This document shows, piece by piece, positions 1 to 13,717 of a stretch of 64,000 nucleotides of DNA; the stretch's first letter is position 1, and every line of letters begins with the position of its first letter. The notes beneath the pieces were generated by a model. That model had not been told where the DNA came from. It worked only from the letters and a program-made list of their open reading frames with translations, and made no database searches. The position numbers and the translations under genes were made by a program. Location of the stretch: positions 17,831,443 to 17,895,442 of the forward strand of contig NC_003071.7 in the NCBI RefSeq assembly GCF_000001735.4, read 5' to 3'. This DNA comes from Arabidopsis thaliana (lineage: Eukaryota; Streptophyta; Magnoliopsida; Brassicales; Brassicaceae).

Positions 1-219
1 ATTAAAAGATATTGTAGTCTGAGCTCTAAAGGAACTGTATCTTGAAGATCAATCATGTGTCAGAACAAACAACAAGAAAATTTATATACAATAAAGAACA
101 ATCCCACTTGGTTTGACCTTAACATTCACAAAAAATCTCTTACTTATAAGTACTCAGCTCATAATCCAACATTATGCAAAACTTGATCATTAACATTTGG
201 TTTAAGTAAACAAACAAAA
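1..219 (+). promoter_or_regulatory. 5' flank of the P450 gene
   Basis: This AT-rich stretch lies directly upstream of the first ATG. A TATA-like CTTATAAGTA sits at about 142-151, roughly 70 bases before the start codon, which suits a plant promoter with a short leader. I see no coding sequence or repeat here. The upstream neighbour lies outside the window. Confidence 0.5.
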
Positions 220-1867
220 ATGGTTTTAGAACCAAACTTCGTTCTCTCATGGGTCTTCTTATGCATAGCTGCAACAATCTCCAGCACACTTTTCTTCTTC
301 CGCAAGAAACATCACCGATTCATAACAAAGAAGATTCAGAAGAAAAAGAAGCTTCTTCCTGGAGAAATGGGGCTTCCATGGATTGGTGAAACAATGGATT
401 TCTACAAAGCTCAGAAAAGCAACAGAGTTTTTGAGGATTTTGTAAATCCAAGGATCATCAAACATGGGAACATCTTCAAGACAAGAATCATGGGATCACC
501 AACAATAGTAGTCAATGGAGCTGAAGCCAATAGGCTCATATTATCCAACGAGTTTAGCTTGGTGGTGAGCTCGTGGCCTTCATCTTCTGTTCAACTAATG
601 GGCATGAACTGCATCATGGCTAAACAAGGCGAGAAGCATCGGGTCCTCAGAGGGATTGTAGCTAATAGTCTTAGCTACATTGGGTTAGAGTCCTTAATAC
701 CTAAGCTCTGTGATACCGTTAAGTTTCATCATGAAACCGAATGGCGAGGCAAGGAAGAGATTAGCCTCTACCGTTCGGCAAAAGTTCTCACTTTCACTGT
801 AGTATTTGAGTGTTTGTATGGGATAAAAGTGGAGATTGGGATGTTAGAGGTCTTTGAGAGGGTTTTAGAAGGTGTTTTCGCTTTGCCGGTTGAGTTTCCT
901 TGTTCTAAGTTTGCTAGAGCAAAGAAAGCAAGGCTAGAGATAGAGACATTTCTAGTTGGGAAGGTCAGGGAGAAGCGAAGAGAAATGGAAAAAGAGGGAG
1001 CTGAGAAGCCAAACACAACGCTTTTCTCGAGGCTAGTAGAAGAGTTGATCAAAGGTGTGATAACCGAAGAAGAGGTTGTAGATAATATGGTTTTGCTAGT
1101 GTTTGCAGCTCATGACACAACCTCTTACGCCATGTCCATGACTTTCAAGATGTTAGCTCAGCACCCAACTTGTCGTGACACTCTCCTTCAAGGTAACAAT
1201 CAACTGAATATCAGAATGTTCTCTTCCTATCAGCAAAAATCATATACTCAACTCTCAGTTTTCTCTTGATTCATATCAGAACATGCTCAAATAAAAGCAA
1301 ACAAAGGGGAAGGAGAATATCTTACAGTGGAAGATGTGAAAAAGATGAAGTATAGTTGGCAAGTTGTTCGTGAAACAATGCGATTATCCCCTCCAATCTT
1401 CGGTTCTTTCAGAAAAGCAGTGGCTGATATTGACTATGGAGGATACACAATCCCCAAAGGCTGGAAGGTTTAACACATCCATCTCTTAAGATTCTTCAGC
1501 TTCTAATCAAAACTCTATTTCTTTGAAGAAATACTAATAAATAAACCTCTGCTTCTTTGTTTGAATGCAGATACTCTGGACCACTTATGGAACTCATTAT
1601 AATCCTGAAATATTTCAAGATCCAATGAGTTTTGATCCAACAAGATTTGATAAGCCAATACAGGCATATACATATCTACCATTTGGAGGTGGACCAAGGC
1701 TTTGTGCAGGTCACCAACTAGCCAAAATCAGCATTCTCGTTTTCATGCATTTTGTTGTGACAGGTTTTGACTGGTCCTTAGTCTACCCAGATGAGACAAT
1801 TAGCATGGATCCTCTCCCATTTCCGTCCCTTGGAATGCCAATCAAAATTTCTCCCAAGGTGTCATAG
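220..1867 (+). CDS. CYP718: Cytochrome P450, CYP85 clan (CYP718)
   Basis: Three exons, 220-1192, 1280-1467 and 1571-1867, have GT-AG borders and phases that close to a 485-residue protein. An N-terminal membrane anchor (about residues 9-27) is followed by a basic stretch and the proline/glycine hinge LLPGEMGLPWIG. The I-helix reads AAHDTTS, the K-helix ExxR is ETMR, and the haem-binding loop is PFGGGPRLCAG with its Cys ligand. It should therefore be an ER-bound monooxygenase using O2 and P450 reductase. CYP85-clan members usually oxidise terpenoids, sterols or hormones, but the substrate of CYP718 is not known to me. Length is normal and no residue is missing. The second residue of the I-helix motif is Ala where many P450s have Gly. 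The family call is firm; the CYP718 name is from recall of the Arabidopsis protein. Confidence 0.93.
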
Positions 1868-2416
1868 AATAGAGTCATGAGTATGTTGTAGCTACCTGTA
1901 TGTATGCAATATTCAGAGTCCTAGACTTGTATTGACTAGAAAAGAAACAAATGAGACCGAATGATTTCATAACATTTTCCCTGTAACTAGCACAAGTACC
2001 ATGTGTATGTATAAATCATAGTGAAAAGAAGTACTAGGTGTTGTTGTCTTGTCTGACGTGTTTTCTCTTATAACCCTGTTTATAAAGTTGCTCATGTCTT
2101 GTTTCCACATCGAACCAACTAGTCAAAAACTTACGGTGTGAACGTTTCTTCGTTTGGTCCATCAGCCATTCTATTTTTCTCTCAACTACTCTTCAATGTT
2201 TCCATCATAGGATTTACTTTTTCTCTTCGTTATCTTTCTTGTTTGGTTTTAGTCTGTCTTTGGTATTGCAATCGACATTGCAACTAATATATGAAGCAAT
2301 CTTCTAGATATATTGAGTCCATGAACTGAGACCTCTTTAAACCGGCAAAAGATCCATACCGTAGCAGATCGAAGTAGAACGAAAGATAGAGAAAGCGGAC
2401 ACATACCAGAACAGGG
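1868..2416. other. Spacer: P450 3' end and leader of next gene
   Basis: Just after the P450 stop come plant-type 3' UTR sequences. From about 2150 the sequence is pyrimidine-rich with no long frame, which looks like the promoter and leader of the gene starting at 2417. No repeat or RNA gene was seen. Confidence 0.4.
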
Positions 2417-3205
2417 ATGGAAAAGGTAGGTGAAGATGAGGAGAAGACCATTGAAGAAGCAAACAACTCAACTGAGGAGACGAAGAGTGATAAAGAGGAG
2501 GAAAGGATAAAAGGTACTATTGCTGATCAGGTTGATCCAGTAGATTCCACTGAAGAAGGTTCTACGGGTCCATCCAACTCACACACTGTAGTCTCCAAAG
2601 ATCATGATTTTAGTGAATCTGATATGGAGGACGAAGAGCAGGTTCTCGAGTTTTTCAGACGTAATCACGGTTTTTCACCTGAGGTCACCAAGAGAAACAA
2701 CTTCCCATATGTTAACAACTCTGAAAGGATGGTACTTCAGTTCCAAGAAGACACTTCTGCAGAAACAGAACAAACAAATGAAATGTTCCACAGTTTGAAT
2801 GATAGCAACGAGATTCTTGAAGGAACCAAGTCATCATCAGCTTCAGATGAGGATACCGAGGACTCATCTAGTAACTCAGACCTTGATTCCAGCCTTTCCA
2901 GGTATTATTTTGACGGATCCTTACCGGTTTCAGCTCATGTCGAAGAATTTGAAACTCATCAAGATGAATCCCTTGTACCTAAAGATGAAAACCAGGTTTG
3001 TAATCCAAATTGGTGGGGTATGATATAACGTTCTCCATACGCAACAATTCAGTTACAGCTTTAGCTCTTATCATTTGTTAACTAAGACAATATCCGTTAA
3101 ATGTTTCAGATGCCTCTGCTGTGTCTCAAGCAACCCATGCTGCAACCAACTTCATGGAGAAATTGCTGTGGACTCCTCGAGCTTCTCTGGGCTGCTGATC
3201 CATAA
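2417..3205 (+). CDS. Acidic protein of unknown function, two exons
   Basis: I infer exons 2417-2995 and 3110-3205. The donor CAG|gtttgt and acceptor tttcag keep phase 0 and give 224 residues. The first two thirds is highly acidic and Ser/Glu/Asp-rich (for example SDMEDEEQVLEFF at about residues 68-80), with low-complexity Ser-Asp runs and no signal peptide or membrane helix. The last 31 residues, coded by exon 2, change character and end in the hydrophobic NCCGLLELLWAADP. Reading straight through the donor would instead stop at 3028 after NPNWWGMI. I do not recognise a domain and propose no function; low-complexity acidic proteins of this kind are often nuclear or scaffolding, but that is only a guess. 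From position it would be At2g42860. Confidence 0.7.
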
Positions 3206-3606
3206 ATTTCAGATACGAGGAAAATCGACCTCCAATGAATGGATTTTAGCAGTAAGTAAGGATATAGACGTGACATGTTGTTCTAGTAACCAACACAAAA
3301 TGGTTTATAGTAGTAAGTAGCTCATATTCACTTTCTCTTTAGGATCTATGTAATGAACCACTGTCAAGCAAACTTTTAGAAAAATGTTTCTCTTTGTAAT
3401 TTAGTTAACAGGAGACTACAGACCATTTGAAAAGAAAAGCAACTACACATCTTTAGCCTAAAAGCGAGGATAACCAATTACCTTAAACAAACAAAAACAA
3501 CCAAAAACATCACAAAGTCGAAACCAAAGCCAAGCAAAATCTTGGGCACCTATATGACTGTGAAACTGCAAAACGTTATGGTCTTCAGCTAATCCTATGC
3601 TCCATA
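3206..3606. other. Convergent 3' flanks, nothing recognised
   Basis: This 400-base stretch lies between the stop of the acidic protein gene (+) and the decayed gene on the minus strand. I see only AT-rich UTR-like sequence. Confidence 0.4.
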
Positions 3607-4260
3607 TTATCGAATCACATTCGTTTTGAATAGCATCCGAACAATGTCGCTGCCACTAACCAGCAGCAACCACTGCCACTGTAATTCTCCTTCCAAGTAA
3701 ATCTTTCCATAACCATCGCAAGCAACATCCTTTGTAGCTCTGACTCCATTAGTAGGCTCCAAGATCCTCTCGTTCAACAAAGCTAGCGTTTTCTTAGCTT
3801 CTTCAACCTTCTTCAATTTCTTCTCCATTCACTCAAAGCTTCCTCTCAGACTTGCAATTCCCCTAAACCTCTTCTCAATATCACTTCTCACTTTCGTCAA
3901 ACTCTCTACTTCCTTCTCATAACTCTCAAAGCTATCACCTTTCTCCATTAACCATTTCTTCAATTCAGCCACCTCTGTCACCGTCTCATCTCGCCGCTCA
4001 ACGCAGTGATAAGATCATCCTGAATACTCACTCTCAAGCTCCACAGCTCCCGTCGATATAGATTCTAAAACCTTCTTCTCTTCTTCTATTTGCTTCATCT
4101 CAATCTCCATCTCTCCACACCTCTGCTTCATCTCCACTTCCAGACTTCTCATCTCCTCAATCTCTCTCAGTAATCTCACCCTCCTCCTTCAATTCCAGAT
4201 TATCCCGTGTCAATTCTTGCTTCTTCTTCTCCAATTCCTTGAAATAGAATTCTATTTCAA
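3607..4260 (-). pseudogene. Decayed coiled-coil protein gene
   Basis: On the minus strand three consecutive frames all translate as heptad-rich Lys/Glu/Leu protein. The first (from about 4250) contains FKELEKKKQELTRDNLELKE. The next contains MRSLEVEMKQRCGEMEIEMK and AELKKWLMEKGDSFESYEKE. The last (3828 down to 3607) starts MEKKLKKVEEAKKTLALLNE and ends in a hydrophobic segment with WQWLLLVSGSDIV. The frames are separated by stops and small shifts and no intact start is evident, so this looks like a host gene in decay. Architecture (long coiled coil plus C-terminal hydrophobic stretch) recalls tail-anchored coiled-coil proteins such as the PMD1/PMD2 group, but I am not sure of the family. Confidence 0.6.
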
Positions 4261-4280
4261 TTCACCAGAAAAAAATGATT

Positions 4281-4478
4281 TAGGGTTTTAAGTTTTAACT
4301 TTTAGTGAAGAAGTCGTTCCGAGGGTAGTTGACACTTGACAATATTGCCGCGAATCCTTTTTTGTACGGACCTCTTAGTGTTTAATGGGTTCAGGCCCAG
4401 TTATGTTAAGCCCAATTATAACATAACTAAGGCAATCAAAAAACATGTGGAATCGTAATCTTTTAGGCTTTTAGCCCA
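4281..4478 (-). promoter_or_regulatory. Telo-box plus site II elements
   Basis: A telo-box (AAACCCTA on the minus strand, 4281-4288) lies just upstream of the decayed coiled-coil gene. Three site II-type motifs follow: GGCCCA at 4394-4399, AGCCCA at 4409-4414 and AGCCCA at 4473-4478. This combination is typical of plant promoters active in dividing cells and bound by TCP factors. It suggests that the decayed gene kept its promoter. Confidence 0.5.
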
Positions 4479-5388
4479 TACAGGATGTGATTAGTTATAA
4501 TCTATCAATGGTTTTTATTTTAAATTTTGGTTTGGTAAAGGATGTTGAAGTTAACATTATTGATTACAACTTCGTACTATACGATGTTCAACCTTAAATT
4601 CATCTTTGTAATGTAATTTGGATAGAGAGTAGATAGGGTTGGTAAGAAAATTATATCTTCCCCGACTTTCCGCTATGTGTGGAGTAAATAGTTCCATAGA
4701 GTTCGATATAGCTGCATTGTTGTGGGTCAGAAATTACGTTATAATGAATACTAAAACTGATATTGTTTTTTTTCTAGCGGCAAATGTGTTTAAATTTCTG
4801 TGTAGATGCTAGCTCTAGTACTTACACGACTAAAAAGATTTGTCTTGTATATGTATGTACAAGGAATATACATGAACTCTATTGTTGGACCACGGGAACT
4901 CAAATCTAGTAAGTTCATCATAAGCTTAAATAAATATCGACCGACTTTGGAAATCTTTGTTATAATAAAGCATGTGAAATGAGCTCATCCAGATTTAAAA
5001 ATGGGCCACGTAACATTAACTTTCTCAATATCATTAATGTCAAATCTCATATGCAAGTGAAACCTCGTGATCCAATTTAATATCTATACTATATGGCGTC
5101 CTACTAAAATAAGTTATATAACTACATTAATTAATGCTAATTTTCGTTAATGAACACTTCTCATAACCGTGAAACGGCTTAATAAATAAATCAGAACATT
5201 AAAATTAAAGATTATACTCCTACTAAAGAAAAAAAAAATTCGAAGAAAAAAATGTTGAGTCTCTTTCCTCATATATCAAAGCTAAAATCCCATGTTATAA
5301 AAAAGGAAATAAAAGATTTGAAAAAAAAAAACGTTTTTTTTTGTTTTTAGGAATCGAAGAAAGAAGAGCAGTCTTGGTGTGATAATCT
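4479..5388. other. AT-rich spacer upstream of the decayed gene / PAR1 3' flank
   Basis: About 0.9 kb of AT-rich sequence with A and T runs (for example 5228-5350). I see no coding frame, structured RNA or repeat family here. The last part would be the 3' UTR of PAR1. Confidence 0.4.
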
Positions 5389-5745
5389 TCAACCTCCGAA
5401 CTTCATGTCTTCTTGATCTATGCGTTGAAGAAACGAAGTAAGGACTTTAATGGTTTTGATCTGACATTGTAGAGACAGAATGTAACCAGCTGTCTCTTCG
5501 AAGAGCGCGTCCACACCAAGCGCCGCTCCTCCGGGGATAATCCTCTGCAACGCCTCAATCTTTTCCTTGACCTCATCTTCTTCTTCTTCTGCTTCTTCTC
5601 GGTCTTCACGTACGCTTGCGTTAGTCTCTGACAATCTCCGTTTGGTTCTGCGCTCGAAACCAGCGGCGCGTGATTTCACGGTGGCTGAGCATGACGGTGA
5701 CAGAGAGCGTCTCGTGGCGTCGGGAGTGGCTAGAGTTTCTTCCAT
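5389..5745 (-). CDS. PAR1: Atypical HLH transcription cofactor PAR1
   Basis: A single exon encodes 118 residues starting MEETLATPDATRRSLSPS. An in-frame upstream Met at 5793 would add 16 residues of no family character, so I chose the inner start. Residues about 50-112 form a helix-loop-helix (VKEKIEALQRIIPG, then ALFEETAGYILSLQCQI) preceded by an Arg/Lys-rich stretch that lacks the His-Glu-Arg pattern of DNA-contacting bHLH proteins. It should therefore act by pairing with other factors rather than by binding E-boxes. PAR1 is known as a phytochrome- and shade-responsive nuclear repressor of elongation that binds PIF4 and related partners. PIF4 itself is coded near 55.6 kb. An Asp/Glu run (about 46-59) separates the basic part from the HLH. 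The protein matches PAR1 as I remember it along its length. Confidence 0.95.
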   Translation of the reverse strand: MEETLATPDATRRSLSPSCSATVKSRAAGFERRTKRRLSETNASVREDREEAEEEEDEVKEKIEALQRIIPGGAALGVDALFEETAGYILSLQCQIKTIKVLTSFLQRIDQEDMKFGG

Positions 5746-5826
5746 TGAAAGAAAGAGAGAGATGAATGATGAGTCTGAGAGAATAATGAACAAGTAAGGA
5801 ATGTGGATATGTGTAACTGTGTGTGT

Positions 5827-5841
5827 TATATATATATATAT
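5827..5841 (-). promoter_or_regulatory. TATA stretch of PAR1
   Basis: A (TA)7-type run lies 80-95 bases upstream of the PAR1 start codon on the minus strand. That is a suitable position for a TATA box with a short leader. It is also a simple repeat, so its role is inferred from position only. Confidence 0.5.
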
Positions 5842-5865
5842 GAGTGATGATGGATTTAGTAGACA

Positions 5866-8800
5866 AAAATGTTGAAATGTGGTCGGTTCAACCTGATTTT
5901 ATTTTGGTTTGTTGCGAGTTTAGAGACAATACTCTATCGGTTTGATTTGGTTTGCTATGCTTTATGTTACATTGTTTGCTTACATTAGTGAAAGGTTCGG
6001 TTATGAACGAATTTTGGTTTGGTTTGTCTATAAAAAACGATGTAAAAATTGAAACGATATAAAATAAATTCTACATTTAGAAATTGGGAAATGGTTAAAT
6101 GAGCGGTATTGCCATCAAAGCTGGGTCCAGTTGTGCGTTATTTTTAATTTTATTATCCTCGTGTTTCGGATTGTGGAGATTTATTTAATTATCTCTTACT
6201 TTGGTTGCTTCCACAGATTTGGATCTTTAGAAGAAGAGCTTTCACGCGCCATGTCGACTGGTTTAGACTTTAGTGGACTCATCACTCACTTAAGTGGATC
6301 AACCTCGCATCTAGATTGGATTTTTTTGTTTGTTTGATAAATGAGATTTGGCACGTTAAATTTGTTTGTTTAAGAGCTAGACGTTTGACATAGTAATTAA
6401 CTAATTATACAACAATGCTTTATTATTGTATTAGGATATGCGTTGTTAATACAAGCCGGATTACTTTTAGCAAGTGTCTCATTTATTTATCAAGCCGGAT
6501 TACTTGCTAAAATATTATTCGAACTTTAATTTAAACTCTAAATGGTTTGTGATCTGGTTTAGCCATAAATGTAATAGCTGCTATACGTTGTTTTGCATAG
6601 TTACCAGTCTTATTTTCTACAACAAGAATAAAGAGTATAAACTATTTTATGTGAGCTTAAATTTCCAAAAGAAAAATTCAAGTAGACGACGACAAACCCT
6701 ATAGTTATGCACTTATGCTTATAGGCCATTCGGGTGGTGCCTGGTAATGGACTAATGCCTGATGGTATAAGAGTAAGTTTTGTCGTAATTACGTAGTACG
6801 GACGAAATGAAAACGACCACGCGCGTGGAGATAAGGAAGGAAAAGAAGAAGGATACAGTGAGACACTACTTGCATGGGAACAAGGAAGAGAGAGGAGAGG
6901 ACATGTGCGGGTCACATGAATATCTCCATCTTCAAAGCCCCATTCCCATGTGCTTCCTCCTCTCTATACATTATGTACAGACTGTAATATAGTATTATTA
7001 TTAGATGGATGAGATCAAATAGATCCTCTAAGAGATAGTGAACTTGTTCGTACAATTGAGGACCTAATCCTACTAAGATCCACATGATATCTATCGGGCA
7101 TGGTGGCCACGTGTCAACCCTTTTTTGGGTCCCCCCCACCTCAGTGACCTCCTAAATCTGTCCTTCATTTTTTTTTTGTCAACTCCTTTTTCTTATTAAA
7201 AGAAACTCCAATTAACATCCCATATTTCTTACCACGTAAAAACAACAATCTCAATATATCTATAATGTTAGAGAAATGGCCACTATATAACAAGAAGAAA
7301 GCCAAGGAAGTTTAGTGTTATTGGATTCGAATATAGTGTTACATGTTTCTAGCTAGAGATCTTTATAATATACATCTTTTATACATAAAACCGTTATAGT
7401 AAATCTTACTTAATGTTGGTTCCATAAATGAGCCCTCCGGTGCATTTCTTTTGTCAACTATATGATATAAAAACTAGATAAAGACTTAATAAAAAATAAT
7501 TGCATTAAAAAAAAACAATTGCATTTTTGTAGGTCTTTAATCCAAGATTGCAAATTAACCTAAATCTACTCAAGAAAAAAAATTTAGTAAAGAATAATGA
7601 TTGACATCTAATTAAAAGAAATAATGTATGGTCTTAATTAAGACAAAGATCAGGAACAGAATAACACATTTCTTTTACGTCTAGGGTTTTTAGTAATACT
7701 AAAAATTGTTAAGATGTTGTTTTAGAAGAAGAAGAAGATGGAAGAGAGAAATAAAGAAAGAGATGATGTTTCCAAAGAGGGGACGAAGGAGGGTTTGGTT
7801 TCTCGGGATTGAGATTTACAAAAATCGGGTGCCTTTCGCATTTCACCATCTACCAAACTGACACTCTCCCCAATTCTAGTATCTATTTATTTATGTATTT
7901 GCACTTACATTAAATATGTTACAAAAATAACACACTCGAAATTTAATTTTAGCTTTTAGCCAGCTTTCACATTCGTCGTCTTGGAATAATCAATTCTATG
8001 TCCTTTTGTATCTTGTTCGTTGTTTCTATTTTTTCCAAAATAACTTTTATTTAATGACGAAAACCTAAATATTTATATCTAGGAGGAGTTTGAGATGATT
8101 CCCTTTCACTATTTATTTTTGTTGCCACAAAAATAAAAGAGAAGAGTTTGGTTAAAGACAAGACAGTATATGTTTTTTTAAGAATTAAGAAAGGGGAAGA
8201 TTAAGAAAGAAAATATGTAATGTTTAGCTAAAAAACTCCAAATCAAGGGAAGTTAATTAGTTATCTTCTCTTTTTTTCTATAAAGGCTGGAGATATGGGC
8301 CACACAGGTGGACCTACCATGATGGGTGATCTCTGGGACAATGCATACAGTGGTTTTTGGGTCCACCTCTAACCTTATTTGTCTCCTCTCTTGGCCTCAT
8401 TTAGTTGCATTTTTTTCAATTGTACATGCATTTTCACTTGCTATATCTCTCTTTTGCTTTAAAACTTATTTTATTAAAAACTTTATAATCAGAAAGAAGA
8501 AGAAAGATCCCAAATTTTTTTATTTTTATTTTAATTAAAATAGAAGTGAATAAATAATCTTTAAATGATTTTTTCTAATTTTATTTTGATATTTCTATTT
8601 TGAGATACTATTTATTGAACAGCAATCTCTCATTGTGCTCATTTATTAATTTGTAGAAGAAATAACTTGTTTAGGAAGAAAGTAAGCGAACTCAACTGTT
8701 TACACAAAAATATATACACAAATTGGTTGGTTTAAAGATATGATCAAGTGACAATGCACCTTTCTGTTTCTACTGACATTTGGAAGAACAAAGTGGTGCC

Positions 8801-9129
8801 TGTGATATGGGTTCCCACCACCACATGCGTTTGGATGTGCCATGAAACCATCATCATCATCACCATGCGCATCCACACTGATCCATCTTCTGTAGCCAGC
8901 GGTTCTTTTAAACGTGAAAAACTCTCAACCTTTCTTGTTATATATACCAGAATCTAACATCCATTTATTTATTTGTCGGAATAGAAAAAACAAACAAATG
9001 ATGGATCACAATTAATAAAAAAAATATTTTTTGCTCATATGGTTTTGTGTCATAGACAATTTTCTTTTATGACATGAAGATGGAAACATACAATGTTCTG
9101 TGTGATGAAAGCCCAGCTTAGGTGGAGAA
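5866..9129. other. Long PAR1-MPK20 gap with no supported gene
   Basis: This 3.3 kb gap holds PAR1 upstream sequence and, at its right end, the 3' flank of MPK20. Frames are short and lack family signals. The AT-rich background is broken by more balanced islands at about 6720-7140, 7730-7880, 8280-8400 and 8740-8930. A perfect G-box CACGTG (inside GGCCACGTGTC) is at 7108-7113. A possible hairpin lies at 8306-8368. A 70-codon frame at 6131-6337 contains RFGSLEEELSRAMSTGLDF but has no neighbour exon that I could support. Confidence 0.45.
6452..6505. repeat. Short direct repeat, 15 bp
   Basis: CAAGCCGGATTACTT occurs at 6452-6466 and again at 6491-6505. Both copies lie near a TAGCAAG or TTGCTAA sequence. 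This is probably a local duplication; I see no terminal repeats or other transposon feature. Confidence 0.7.
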
Positions 9130-12081
<2,952 letters not shown>

Positions 12082-12872
12082 CTCCAGATTATTCTGTTAC
12101 AAATACCATTACTTCCAAGTCAGAAACATTACAATAGAGATAACACTATACAAGAATCAGATGCAGAAGGTTCTCTACTGATGCTACAAAGGACGCCTAA
12201 TGAAGGATCAATGCAATTGAATGTCAATTTGCTGATGAAGAAATAAAAAAAATGTCTCAACAACACATCATCTTGTCTTGAATGATGACAATTATGCGTT
12301 GTTTGTTTGATGACACTTGTAACGTTCATTGATCATAAACAGAGTTGTCCAAAACGGCAAAAAGATTAAAGACAGTAACAGGAAACAAACAAGATTAACC
12401 GAAACACACACATAAATATCTCAGACAGAACAGATAGTATCGGATGGAATAATTGGAAAAAAGGAAGAGTTTTTGTTTCACCTTTTTGCGATTATCTTGC
12501 TGCATCGTGACTCAATTGAAACACAGACTAAAAACCCAGGAATTAGAAGAACCCTAGAATTCGATCTGAATTGGGGGGAGGGAAATAGAAATTCAGATCA
12601 GCCGCATTGGCCCCATCGACCACTACTCCAAATGGCGAAGCTAGAATCCGACCTGGTTCTGCTCCGGCAATCGATCACCGACAGAGACAGAATCGCAGGC
12701 GAATTTCTCATTCACCTCTCTAATTCACCCAATTACCCCCAACGAAATCGAAACAACAACAAACAATCGCAGTTCAAGATAAATCGAGGAATTGAAGATA
12801 GCAGAGTGCGAACAGCATTGCTTTAGACGCACGTTTTCGTCGGCACGAGATCTGATCACCGACACACAAGGG

Positions 12873-12876
<4 letters not shown>

Positions 12877-12907
<31 letters not shown>
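12877..12907. repeat. (GA)n microsatellite
   Basis: About 15 copies of GA in an uninterrupted run, within the presumed MPK20 promoter or leader. GA/CT runs near transcription starts are common in plants and can bind BPC/GAGA factors; that role is only inferred. Confidence 0.85.
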
Positions 12908-12908
<1 letters not shown>

Positions 12909-13622
12909 GAAGAAGTAGTGAAAATGAAAGGAGAGAGAGAGATAAGGAAGGAATCTAGACGGAGATTTATATATAGAGGTTAAAGTGTCGCGTTTGGTAA
13001 GCTGCTTTGGTCACTGTGATCCAAAAAAACAACCCATTAGTAAAACGAAAAAATAAATTATTTGATCAAGTGTTAATAAATTAATTAGGACATTATTGAT
13101 CTGGTCATTATTAGTGTATGATCTATTTTTGATCTTTATTGCCATTCATTCATGTCTTCTTTATCCAATTCTTTCGTTTTGTCACGTACTTATCTCATAG
13201 ATATAATGTTAATAGAATGTTATCATCTTTATCCTTAAAAGCTTTTTTGCTAATTTTAGTTGCTAAAACTTTGTTTTATTCACTTTATCATTTGCTATAT
13301 TGTATATACTGCTAAATTATATTTTCAATCTATATTTCATCATCTTCATTTTTGTAAGGAATTTTTAGCTTATTTTTTGTATTAAGTTTCTGGTAATATG
13401 ATTCTCAATTATTTTGCTGTAAAAAAAAATATATATTATTTTGTTTTTTTCCATTAATATTGTATATCAAATAACCTTCAATTAAAAACAACAATATTAA
13501 TTTAGCTTTTGGTTGTGGCATGAGTGTAATATAGTAATATTAGGGGTAGAAAAAAAAACAAACTCTCACTTAACTAGCCCAATGGGCCATGCCATTTTTT
13601 TAAAACACGCAGGGCTTTTCAT

Positions 13623-13717
13623 ATCCGAATAGTTAACGCCACGTCATCTCTGACGCGTGAGAGATTTGTTGTCAAATGTAATAAACCAGCTAATCATTAG
13701 TCTGTCTTACTGTCTCC
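13623..13717. repeat. Dispersed direct repeat, copy A
   Basis: This stretch, with the core TGACGCGTGAGAGATTTG and then GTCAAATGTAATAAACCAGC, recurs in the same orientation at 15978-16074 with a few substitutions and small gaps. The two copies lie on either side of the defensin-like gene. Confidence 0.8.

Noticed and set aside
6131-6337. 68-codon frame with RFGSLEEELSRAMSTGLDF
   Set aside because: The middle looks protein-like, but there is no start context, splice partner or known family, so I kept it only as a note in the gap entry.
12473-12983. Overlapping plus-strand frames upstream of MPK20
   Set aside because: They are antisense to the presumed MPK20 leader and end in the (GA) repeat; no family signal.
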